A stretch of DNA of 64,000 bases, taken from the NCBI GenBank assembly GCA_037043455.1, contig JAWPHD010000242.1, positions 1-64,000 of the forward strand, read 5' to 3'. This DNA comes from Cyrtodaria siliqua. Taxonomy: Eukaryota; Mollusca; Bivalvia; Adapedonta; Hiatellidae. The position numbers were made by a program, and so were the translations under genes. The notes beneath the pieces were generated by a model. That model was not told where the DNA came from. It searched no databases and was given only the letters and a program-made list of their open reading frames with translations. This document shows, piece by piece, positions 23,713 to 33,888 of the stretch (the stretch's first letter is position 1; each line of letters begins with the position of its first letter).

Positions 23713-24217
23713 GCAAAACTCCGTACAGTAAAAAGAGAATATTTGCAGTACTCCGTACACAAGTGCTCAAGACCCCGTACACAAACACTAATTTTGTTTC
23801 GATTCATATCTCGGTCAATTTCGGATGAATGAAGTTCAACATTTGAACATGCACGTATATTGGAAAAACAAATAAATCTGCCAATTCAGAATTTTCATTA
23901 ACTTGAAAATTAATGAGATATTTATTGCTGAAGGGTACTTTGGGCGAATTTCAGCACCGGCAATTGTTTTTCTTTGATCCGAATTGTAGCATTTAAAGTA
24001 ATATGTCAACAATGTACGGTAATATTTGAACGGGGAAATGTTTCCGCACCATATAGCAATACTGATTATTCATATAAAATGAACAAAAATAGGAGAGAAA
24101 CGTGGTTAACCTACCTTAGCTGTTGTTATCCGTACGTTTTCTACAACATGGCTGACCAAAACTCCGTACTAGTGAACGGGGTCTTGACCAAGATCCGGTG
24201 TACGGATCCCTACAGTG
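23713..24217. repeat. Right inverted arm of the 4.27-kb element
   Basis: Reverse complement of 19950-20453. It contains TACGGAGTTTTG-type repeats at its inner end in the same arrangement as the left arm. Confidence 0.9.
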
Positions 24218-24440
24218 ATAGTGTAAGAATGAGGTTTGGTTCACCCTAGAACCTGGTTTAAACCCCAGCGGCCTTTTTGTCACTGACCGTTCCAAATCGG
24301 TTACCCTATTGGTAACTATTTTATGTTGATGATGTCATATCTTGCCTTTTAATCTTCTTTGTAATTGTTGTTTGTTTTGTGCATGTTTGTGGTTGACTGT
24401 GCTCCTTGAATGCTATATTTATTGTTAGACATTTATATTT
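24218..24440 (+). mobile_element. 3' region of the Penelope-like family, right part of the split copy
   Basis: Resumes with GAGGTTTGGTTCACCCTAG, then AACCTGGTTTAAACCCC and ACTGACCGTTCC. It ends with GTTTGTGGTTGACTGTGCTC and CTTGAATGCTATATTT, as in the copies at 54160-54783 (minus) and 32775-32925 (plus). Confidence 0.8.
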
Positions 24441-25810
24441 ACGTTGTACATAGGCAAGACCTAAGGAAAAATAATATCATTGTTATATGTTTAGTACAAG
24501 CGTGGATTTACTTTTGGGCTGATTTATTTATATACTCAATTATATCTGCAAGTGTTAGTGTCAGAAATGAAATGATTTAGTTTTAGCAAATAAAACCCTA
24601 ATTTCCATGACCCTTATGCATTCTTAAAGCTGCATTTTATGATTATCTTCTATCTCCAGGTGAGTTATACTGCATCAAGTTGAAAAAAGTATATATAGGG
24701 AAGATTGTCCCAACTATCATGACTATGAACTATAAATAAACATAAACGGGAAATGTAAGAAATGGAAAATATGTATTTTTCAGTAATAAATCTCAACGGA
24801 AATTATTTAACAGCATTTGAAAAGAAAAAGATAATTTAATAATTATAATTATGCCTCGTTTGGGAGTGTTGAAAAAAACGCTAGCCCGCTCTCAACTTTG
24901 GTTGCGATTAGTTTTGTAACAGCTATGTCAATTTGGCAGTACAATATACAGTACATAAAGACAATCCTATACTTGGAGTCTTTGGGCATTTCTTATCTAT
25001 ATAGCATCAGTTTGAATTCTTATGGTGGTTTATGACGAAGAACTTCGTTTGTGATAAAAATTCTTGTTTACAGAGTAACATGCACACTTGCGGAAAGAAA
25101 ATATGAATAACTAATTTTAAGTGATTTGTTCGATAACAAGGGCGATACTTATTAAGTGCAACAATGTGTAAAACAATATACAATTTACTAGGAGGAAACA
25201 TTTAAAATAATTATCAAATGAAACTTGGATACGATGTAACAGACGACATACAAATCGCCTCAAGTCCTTTTTGTGCACACGAAGAGAGATAGTAACGTTA
25301 GTGTTTCGCTTGTCCCGTTCGAAATATGCGAAAAATATTATTACAGAGTAGCTTCTTAATAGCTTCGCCAGACAGCTATATCACTCCTATAAGTTTGACT
25401 GACTAATTTAATAAGAACGCACGTTGTCTGTGTTGTTTCGAGGGAACACATCTCATCTCAAATTATCAAATTATCGACACCGTATGTCAACAAGTTGTTT
25501 GTTTGTTTTGTCTGCTGCTAGGAGGGAATATGATGAGCCTAATCCGTTTGGGTGTACTGTCTAATTTCTCCTAAAGCCATGTATTCAAATTACCCTAATT
25601 GCATTTGAAGTTAAATAGAAGACACTATGGTCCTTGTTCTAGAACCTATTGTAATTGCTATATGTGTAGGCGAAACAACCGTTATGGTCGCCTGAAATCA
25701 AAAAGTACCATACGTCTATAATACATATTAGCTCTCTTTTATTAATGAGTAGGTTTAACAGTGGAGCAAGTTTATGTCTGCTTATAACTCCGAGCGTTAT
25801 AAAGGTAACA
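24441..25810. other. No recognised feature
   Basis: AT-rich, no domain or tandem structure seen. Confidence 0.5.
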
Positions 25811-25817
25811 GTATACT

Positions 25818-26321
25818 ACACTGTAAAAAATGGTGTTTTGAAAAGGAACACTTTTCTGTTACACTTTTAAACCACGTTTATATACAAAACATGTCACGCG
25901 TTTTGCCATAAAGAGATAATAAATAGATGTGCTTGATTTGCACACCTAGCTGTGCTTGATTTGCACACCTAGCGCACACCGGTTAAACGTCCGATGTTTT
26001 GAGTAGTACCTATGTACTGTCCTGCGACCATCAAAAGCTTGTTGGTCGCGTTGTTTAGCTTGCTTTATTCATTTGCAGTGGTTTTAGTAATATTTCATAC
26101 CGTTTCACGATGTTCCAATATAATTCGGTATATTCTAACTGAAAACACCACTGTTTTAAATTAAAACACTGCCGTTTTTCTTATATCATGCAAACACCAC
26201 GAAAACGCTAGTGTTTTGCAATTAAACGGTCTTGCAAACGGCCATGTTTCAGTTTGAAACGGTTATGTTTCATATTGGAACACCTATGAAACATGTTACA
26301 TGTTCCCATTTTTTACAGTGT
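25818..26321. mobile_element. MITE with 16-bp perfect inverted ends (504 bp)
   Basis: Left end ACACTGTAAAAAATGG, right end CCATTTTTTACAGTGT. ATACT flanks both sides (25813-25817 and 26322-26326), a likely 5-bp duplication, though the TATAC context makes the exact boundary uncertain. The interior is non-coding with repeated GAAACAC/GTGTTTT motifs, a 23-bp tandem pair (GTGCTTGATTTGCACACC at 25930 and 25953) and a central hairpin with stem GCGACCA/TGGTCGC at 26024-26049. Confidence 0.8.
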
Positions 26322-26326
26322 ATACT

Positions 26327-27840
26327 TGAATATTATTAACATGCCAATTTATCAAGTTTCGATTCTTACAGATTTACATAAACTGCAGTTTATATGATAG
26401 GTGTGTCACGTGGTGCAGGACTAGCAGAAATGTTGTACCTCTGATTAAAAGACGTTTACTCACTGAAACTACTTATCTCTAGATTGCACTGCACATTTCG
26501 AATGTTTTGCTATTTTGGCTATAATGAATAAGGTCACTTTTCTATTTTGCATTTGGCATTTCGAAACCTGAAGTGTTTTTGTGAAATACAGTTAGTTATA
26601 TGCGCACACACAATGTAGTAAAATTATAATACACTGACTACTTATTTTTTAAAAACGTCATGATGGTATGATTCGTATATATTGGGTGTTCACTCTTATT
26701 TTTAAATTAAAAAACACTCCTCTTCCATACCAATACATTTGTCATATTGCAATGTCATTGAAGTTTAATTGCTTTAACTCCAACTGCATGTAAACTGTAT
26801 TCTTCATATATAAATAGAAGAAAAAATATATCGATGAACAATAATTTTTTTAAAAAATATTAAAATTGAAGAACACGATACATGGTTTTTAGAATAAGAA
26901 TCATGATTCAGTTACCTGCAAGGTATCCTAATATTTAGGGGGTATCTCTCTTTATAACTAGACGTAACTGACGGAGTTAGCCCGGTATGGAGTCATATAC
27001 AGGTCGTAGAGTAAAAGAAAACGTTCTTATAAACGTTGCATGTTTTCAGTTAAAATTAACTCCTTTAGATATTGATGGCTATGTATATGTATTTATTCAT
27101 GTCATAAACGTCTATGGTCGTAAATAATATCATTTCTTGTGATACTTTTCAGAATTAATTCGTCCCAGCTGTACATGTGAGCAGATATCACACATTATTT
27201 GTCATGCCATGGAGAGAACATGTACATGGAGGCAATGAATAATGTGATTTCCTGCGAATCGAAACCTGTGATGCGTCTGGTTTCTGTAGGTGTTTCTGGA
27301 CAATATTTACTTAACGTGTCTTCGTTAAAGTCATATAGTTTGCGAACGAATACACTTGTTGTAGAAATGATAAAAAAATTGAAAATTCACTGTATGTTTA
27401 ATAGAGCCAAAATTGACCGGTCTACAACTTTTTATTAGCCATACCTAAACCAGCATCATCATCATTGATGACACAGAGACCGCAGGAGAGCGATACCTGT
27501 ATAGGCATTTGCGTTCGCTTTCGCTTTAAGGAACTGAGACGTATTGTCCATTTACACAAGTAGTGTTCGCTAAGGTTGCGAATCACTAAATTGCTTTACC
27601 ATAGGCCGCAGTGCAAGCGTTTATGATAAAATTAAAACAGCACACACAATTTCAAAACGTGTCTTATCTTCTAGGTAATCAAAGTCCTAAAAGTCAACAT
27701 GTTTTCCATGAGGGCCGCCATATTTGTTTTATGCATAACCGCAGTAAAAATGTGCCTGTTTTAATCTCTTCTTTTTTTGTGAAAAATATGGGATTATTTA
27801 CGGGGCTCATATGGTAGAGCGTCTTTTAACTTTAAAAACC
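26327..27840. other. No recognised gene
   Basis: AT-rich; the 79-codon frame 27199-27438 and the 68-codon frame 27611-27817 show no known motif. Confidence 0.45.
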
Positions 27841-27898
27841 ACACACTCACACGCACACACGCACGCACGCACCCACACACTACAAGCACACAAACACA
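27841..27898. repeat. CA/CG-rich microsatellite
   Basis: Imperfect run of ACACAC with interspersed GCACGC and CCACAC. Confidence 0.9.
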
Positions 27899-27899
27899 C

Positions 27900-28254
27900 T
27901 TAAAGGGAGTACATCAGGCTTTTCATGGGGGTCTAGGTGTCCGACTTAAAATTGACAAATATTAATATTTTCTGTTTTAGATGGCCAAAACATAATGAAT
28001 GAGCCTACAAATTATCCCTTATTTGCATAGAAATTCATTCTGCACAGTAATACATGCTATCCTAGGTGACGCACCAGGGTTAATTTCAGCATTTTACGTC
28101 CGTTTCCGTCCTGTCTATATGGTGTTTTCAAAGTTTAGACATTAACAAAATGGTTCTAACATCATACTTTGATTAATATAAGTGTTTTATCATCAACGGG
28201 AACAATTTTATAATTTAAGTTGTTTCTAGAAAAATCCTGATGTACCCCCTTTAA
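27900..28254. mobile_element. MITE at a TTAA target (347 bp plus duplication)
   Basis: Inverted ends AGGGAGTACATCAGG (27904) and CCTGATGTACCCCCT (to 28250), one mismatch in 15. TTAA lies on both sides (27900-27903 and 28251-28254). TTAA duplication is the mark of piggyBac and Kolobok transposons; which one cannot be told. Interior non-coding. Confidence 0.82.
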
Positions 28255-29185
28255 AGTTTAACTTAAAATGTATTCTGCAAAGTAATGTGTGCCATCCTGG
28301 ATTGGGCATCAGCGTTCATTTATGCATTTGAGCCATTTTCAGTCAACATCTATGTCGAGCTTAATTATTACAAATGAACAACACGACACTAACACCATAT
28401 TTGAATTGGTGGGATATTTGTATCATGAATTGAAACTTGTTTTTAACATTTTAGATTCTTCTAGAGAAAGACTGATCTACACATTTGTTACATATAACAT
28501 AGTACAGTTTTCACATTCTTACACATACATGCTCTAGTAGTATACACTCGTATAACCACTTAATGATAATAATAATCCTGTCAAAATATGAATATCAAAA
28601 CAAGGACATTTCTCTTGTTACTACTAAAATGTTACATGTTGTTCACCTTAAACTGTCAATGCATCAACTGTAGTCGTAAACACTGGTGCAGTTGTGTTTG
28701 TGTTCATATCATTTAGATTTCCAGCAACGTCTCATGTCTTATGTATTTATTTATCTGTATTTAACATCCATCGACACTAAACCAATATTGAATATTTATA
28801 CTAATTTTCAAATTGGTCGGTGAACGTAATCGCCATTTTACTAAATCAGTAGAGTTTCCAACGTTCAAATACGTCAACAAATGTTTGTTTCCAGTTCCAT
28901 GTCCTTTCCGTTTGCGCTTTATTTGCACTCCGTTTGCGTTCCATTGACATTTCGTTTTAAATTATAATGCAATTTAAAGCATTCAGTTGGGTTCATGAAT
29001 GCATTTAGTGGTTATTAAAGTCTCTATTCCACCATCAACAGCTACATTTTACAAATATATGCACCGTTTCTAAACCTACTGACGACGAGATAAATATAAA
29101 TAATTTACATACAGTATATTTTAATAATACAAACTCTATATACACAATATAAACGGCCTTAACCTGTTAACCAGCCAGGCCAAAC
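28255..29185. other. No recognised feature
   Basis: AT-rich. A segment at about 28250-28330 (ATTCTGCAAAGTAATGTGTGC) repeats part of the adjacent MITE interior (28047-28066), so a second partial copy may be present. Confidence 0.45.
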
Positions 29186-29189
29186 CATA

Positions 29190-29335
29190 AAACTAGAGCG
29201 TCGAATTAAGAGTGACCAACTCATCATTTTACGCATATACAATCGCGGGTGTTTTAAGAACCCGTGTAAAAACTATACTTTTAATCGGCATATATACATT
29301 ATTATATGACCTGAACAGAATTTTGATAAACGATT
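29190..29335. repeat. Dispersed repeat, copy 1 (mate at 32625-32770)
   Basis: Shares ATACATTATTATATGACCTG, then AATTTTGATAAACG and the preceding TTTTAAG-ACCCG block with 32625-32770 in the same orientation. Confidence 0.7.
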
Positions 29336-30000
29336 TTTAGTGTTACTTTGCCGTTATTTGGTGGGTTAATTTCTTTAACAAAACTCGGATGTCATTTAAA
29401 TGGTTATTGATCGGAACTGCTCGAAACTGATCGGAACTGCACCCTTAAACGCAAAATCATGCGTTGATAAACGAAAAATGGAAAGCAATAATTCGCGTAA
29501 GTACGTACAGCTTTTTAAAATCGATAATCCTAATACATCATTGTTATTCCCTAAATCATATTTCTTAAAGTTTATGCTGTCTGTTTCATAGCAATGCGAC
29601 AAGAGACATGTTCTCTGTGTCCTTAAATTTAAATTTTGAATTTAAATCGAGTGGATTGTCTAACATTTAGATATAATGTTGGATTCTGTATTCAACCGCA
29701 GGTTCACAAGTTACAAAATAGCTTCATATGAATGCATATATTCGCTGATTGCCACGCGATTTCTAATGAATACAAATGAAACTTAATCCACTTAAAATTC
29801 AAATGAAATGCAAACGAAATTCATTTTGAAGACAAAAGATGCTAATAATTGTGAATGAAATGCAAATGAAAATCTGATTGACGTTGCTGTATTGCTAATG
29901 ATTACACATGAAACATTCAGAAACTGAAAAAAAACACAAAAAAAACATTGATTCTTGTCACAAGCAGTACTGCGTTTGAATTCAAAGAAACTATTAGCTA
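29336..30000. other. No gene; short AT palindrome and ATGCAAATGAA repeats
   Basis: Contains AAATTTAAATTTTGAATTTA near 29627 and several AATGAAATGCAAATGAA-like segments at 29770-29880. No coding sequence recognised. Confidence 0.5.
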
Positions 30001-30002
30001 GC

Positions 30003-30118
30003 TAGCTAAAGGATGGATGGATGGAGGAAGGATGGATGGATGCATCGACGGATCGGACGTCCGGACAGGTGGGCGGCGGCAGACGGACAGACAGTTGATA
30101 AACAGACAGACAGACAGA
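30003..30118. repeat. GGAT and ACAG microsatellites
   Basis: A (GGAT)n stretch at 30010-30040 passes through a GC-rich linker into (CAGA)n at 30080-30118. Confidence 0.85.
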
Positions 30119-30159
30119 TTACTGGAAACCCAAATAATTCTATCTAAATTGTAGGTAGA

Positions 30160-30393
30160 CTTGAAATGAATTGAATTGGATTTTATATTCGTACCGACGT
30201 CTTAATAGGTCATATGGCGACTTTCCAGCTTCCATTGGTGAAGGAAGACCCCAGGTGACAATTTTCTTACACGGGTAGAAGCACCGACGTTCCCTGGATA
30301 CCTTCCTCACATAAAGATCCCTAGGCCCATGAGGAATCGAACCCACAGCGGTGAGGGGCAAGTGATTTTAAGTCACTAGGCCACGGACGCCCC
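30160..30393 (-). mobile_element. tRNA-derived SINE, RUDI1/Meta-SINE type
   Basis: Read on the minus strand it starts GGGGCGTCCGTGGCCTAGTG. It has a tRNA-like polymerase III promoter: A box TGGCCTAGTGA (30383-30373) and a perfect B box GGTTCGATTCC (30343-30333), 29 nt apart. The body carries the segments CACCTGGGGTCTTCC and GCTGGAAAGTCGCCATATGA, which I recognise as the conserved central domain of invertebrate Meta-SINEs including bivalve RUDI1. The tail is AT-rich (ATAAAATCCAATTCAATTC). A 14-bp duplication, AAATTGTAGGTAGA, flanks it at 30146-30159 and 30394-30407. The body is shorter than I remember for full copies, so a small internal deletion is likely. Confidence 0.92.
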
Positions 30394-30409
30394 AAATTGT
30401 AGGTAGAAA

Positions 30410-32620
30410 GTTAGTTTTAGATTTAATTTGTAAACATGGGCACATAAGACATGGTAAATTTCTCCAATGTAATATGTTACCAAAAAAAACAGACGAAAGG
30501 GCAAAACTAGTGAAGCAATTACGTTGATAAAGACGGATAACTTAATAATAATAAAAAAAGAACCACTGTCACAAGTGAAATCTTCAAAAAAAATAGCCTA
30601 GAAAGCCACAAAGCAAGTATTCAATGACTTGGCAGAGGCCACATCAACAGGAGAATAAAACTCTGCATGGATATGGTTTGTTTTGCTTTTCGTCTACCCC
30701 AGCCTTGAAAGTAGTGCACCGCGCGAAAACAACATTATTCTCAGTACATTGAACTGTAGATCATGTAGATTATATATTCCAGAGATAAAACATTGACGTA
30801 ATGTAGGCGTCAGACAATATTATTAGCTGCTTTATTAGCAGGAACTGAAACACATTTATTATGAAATTCTTGAATTCATGATTTTAAATTACGAAACAAA
30901 ATCTATGTCTAGTAGGAAGAAAAGAGGGATTAGCATTAAATTAAAGTGGTTTAATTTTAAGAATTGACTATTTTAAAGTAGAAAGGGGGTTCGTGTTCGG
31001 GCAGTCAGATTTTTTTCACCAAACTTCATTAATCATGTTAATGTGGGAAAATATTTAAATTGTTAAGAAAGATTAGGAGGTAACTTACAACTTAGTTAAC
31101 AGAAAACATTCATAAAATATCTATAAAATAGTGTTAAAAATTAAAATGATACGCTTTGATACATTTTGAATGAAACTATTCATCACTTTTCTGTAATGAC
31201 AATTTTAAATGACATTTATTCGGGCTAAAACTAAAACAGAGAGTTATATATGTCTATATATTCTATGTATATTTTAACATTTTCATGTCCATGTCCGAAA
31301 ACGAACAACATTGTACACAAATATGTCAGCAGCATTCTTAAATACCTAAATAAAACAAATATAATATTTAGTTACTGTAACAATGCTTTATTTTATAAAA
31401 TTGATCATCCGAAACCAATATGTTACCACGCGTTGGTGGTGATTGGTTGCTATGATCTACTGGAAGATCTCGTAGATGACGATTGAGTACATGTTCCATG
31501 AATATTGCATGTACTTTGTTTAGAATGATGATGGAAGAATAGATACATTTCCATTTGAAACGTTTAAGATTTTACTTAGGTTTTAAGTAGAGGTTTAATT
31601 AATGTTGGCGAAACTTAGTGATTTAGATCTATTAACAATTCGGACTCTAAGAATAATTAGGATATTTTTAGTATCAGTAAAACGTAAGGAATTTGTGTTG
31701 TTAAAACCGACGCCGGGTCGTTATGACAAGTACTAATTACACGCAAGTACTGGTGGTCGTCTACGTGACGTTCTATTGAAACAAGTGAAATTGCTAGAGC
31801 AGGTGGCCTATTCCCTTACCTTAGCATTCCCAAACGTTTCTGTATTCCCAAAAGTATATATTCCAGAATATTTGTAACATTCGCCGACTTTTAAACAATA
31901 ATATGTTTCTCTTTTCATATGTATCACCTTAATGCTATATAAATACTAACTGTGTTTTTGTTGACCAGAAAAAAACACAATTTCTAAAATGTTCCGGCAT
32001 AAGCAGTCCAGTTTAAGCCACACACATATGTGCTAATATACGAATCGCCAGTTCTATAATGCTGTCTGGTGTCGTCGACTACATATATAAATATCAGATG
32101 ATTTTACGACCTAAATGTGTTCCTTTTAAGAAAAATATTGTAATTACTCGTAATAAGACTGAAAGTAGATAAAATATCGATGTCTTGCTTAAATGTCAAC
32201 CAAAAACACGCGCAGAAACAAGAAATAATGACAAGGCATATTACGACTGTACTTACTGGCATTTCAAACAGTCCTCAGGCTCATGCCTGAAAATGTACAT
32301 TTTGAAAATATCGATGCCTTGCTTTAGTGTTGATAACAACATGATTATGAAGAAGTAATTAGTATCCTATTTCAGCAGGTATCATACAACATTTCATGAC
32401 GATACAAATAAAATGGTCTAGGTCACAAAACTGGCACACCATTAACGCCAACATAAACTGGTGTTGCAAGTTTTAAATGTAACTTTTTAACACATTTATT
32501 TACACAAAATATTCACTTACAGAATACACAAATCCAGTGATGACAAGGTATATGTACATTTTTTGAGATTCCAAACTCTATAGACATAGTATACATGGTA
32601 TATCCAGGTCAATCCCTAAA
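30410..32620. other. No recognised gene; short 3' fragment of the Penelope-like family
   Basis: At about 30590-30660 on the minus strand, segments such as ATAGCCTAGAAAGCCACAA and CAACAGGAGAATAAA match the family 3' region at 54540-54610. The rest is AT-rich with no domain seen; the 78-codon frame 31250-31486 shows no motif. Confidence 0.5.
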
Positions 32621-32624
32621 ACTG

Positions 32625-32770
32625 GAGCGTTAACTCATTATTCATTTTACTCATATTTAAACACTAGTATTTTAAGTACCCGCGAATAACTCTATATTTT
32701 TAATCGACACAGATACATTATTATATAACCTGAACACATGGATAAAGTTTTGATAAACGGTTTTGACCGT
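32625..32770. repeat. Dispersed repeat, copy 2 (mate at 29190-29335)
   Basis: Similar to 29190-29335 over about 140 bp. It ends at TTTTGATAAACGGTTTTGACC, where 3' sequence of the Penelope-like family takes over. Confidence 0.7.
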
Positions 32771-32774
32771 TTGT

Positions 32775-32925
32775 AGGCGGTAGCCCTATTGTCAACCCTT
32801 TTATTGTTGTTCTATGCGTGCTTTTGGTTGACTGTGACCATTGAATGCTATTTTTATTGTTGTTCTATGCGTGCTTTTGGTTGACTGTGACCATTGAATG
32901 CTACTATATTTCCTGTTCGACTTTC
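32775..32925 (+). mobile_element. 3' end fragment of the Penelope-like family with a 53-bp tandem duplication
   Basis: GGCGGTAGCCCTATTGTC and the later GGTTGACTGTGACCATTGAA match the family 3' end. The segment TTATTGTTGTTCTATGCGTG onward is present twice, at 32801-32853 and 32854-32906. Confidence 0.75.
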
Positions 32926-33119
32926 ATACCTACTTGTAAGGTAATGATGCCGTATTTTTGGCGTGTTAGTTTTTTAAGTGTTACCTAATAAAGTATTAAA
33001 AAAGGACTTAAAAAAAGGTTCTCTCTATGTACTAGAATAGGTTTCCACGTAGCCATGTAAATGTATGTTATACATGTACATTATATTCATAAAACAGGTC
33101 AAACCGGAAATGTAGCATT

Positions 33120-33888
33120 CTAACCTGCCAGGCTATATCCTTTAACACACTAGGCTATATCCTCTATCCTGTCAGGCTATATCCTCTAACCTGCAAGGCT
33201 ATATCCTCTAACACACTAGGCTATATCCTCTAACCTGTCAGACTATACACTCTAACCTGCTAACCTGCCCAGCTATATCCTCTAACCTGCTAACCAGCCC
33301 GGCTATATCCTCTAACACACTAGGCTATATCCTCTAACCTGCCAGGTTATATTTATATCCTCTAACCTGCCAGGCTATATCCTCTAACACACTAGGATAT
33401 ACTAAATTAAATCTTCTGCTAGCCTGCCAGGCTATATATTTAAACCTGCAAACCTGCCCGGACTATATCCTCAAACCTACCAGGCTATATCCTCTTTCAC
33501 ACTAGGCAATATCCTCTAACCTGCCAGGCTATATCCTCTAACCTGCTAACCGGCCAGGCTATATCCTCTAACCTGCCAGGTTGTATCCCTAACCTGTCAG
33601 GCTATATCCTCTAACCTGCCAGGCTATATCCTCTAACCTGCTACCTGCCAGGCTATATCCTCTTACACACTAGGCTATACCTCTAACCTGCTAACCTGCC
33701 AGGCTATATCCTCTAACCTTCTACCTGCCAGGCTATATCCTCTAACCCGCCAGGCTATATCCTCTAACCTGTCAGGCGATATCCTCTAACCTGCCGGCTA
33801 TATATCATCTAACCTGCCGGCTATACCCTCTAACCTGCCAGGCTATATCCTTTAACAGGCCAGGCTATATCCTCAAACACACTAGGCT
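33120..33888. repeat. 22-bp minisatellite, proximal block
   Basis: About 35 units of the same repeat as the main array. Two monomer types alternate: TAACCTGCCAGG + CTATATCCTC and TAACACACTAGG + CTATATCCTC. An 8-bp stutter (CTGCTAAC) is frequent here. The block starts directly after AACCGGAAATGTAGCATTC, which resembles the last bases of the Penelope-like family 3' end on the minus strand. It is cut off by the insertion at 33889. Confidence 0.95.

Larger units (their letters stand above)
19950..24217. mobile_element. 4.27-kb element with 504-bp inverted arms and a LINE inside
   Basis: Begins CACTGTAGGGATCC and ends GGATCCCTACAGTG. The left arm 19950-20453 and right arm 23713-24217 are reverse complements at roughly nine positions in ten over about 504 bp. 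The element is flanked on both sides by ATAGT (19945-19949 and 24218-24222), a 5-bp target-site duplication. The interrupted sequence is recognisable: joining the flanks restores the Penelope-family 3' region, which is uninterrupted at about 54390-54425 on the minus strand. The spacer holds a 5'-truncated LINE and no transposase, so the element is non-autonomous. Arms also contain repeats of TACGGAGTTTTG. Superfamily unassigned. Confidence 0.88.

Noticed and set aside
27199..27438. 79-codon frame as a host exon
   Set aside because: No recognised motif and no splice or homology evidence.
30333..30393. Functional tRNA gene
   Set aside because: The A and B boxes belong to a SINE: a long non-tRNA body and target duplication follow, and no acceptor stem closes.
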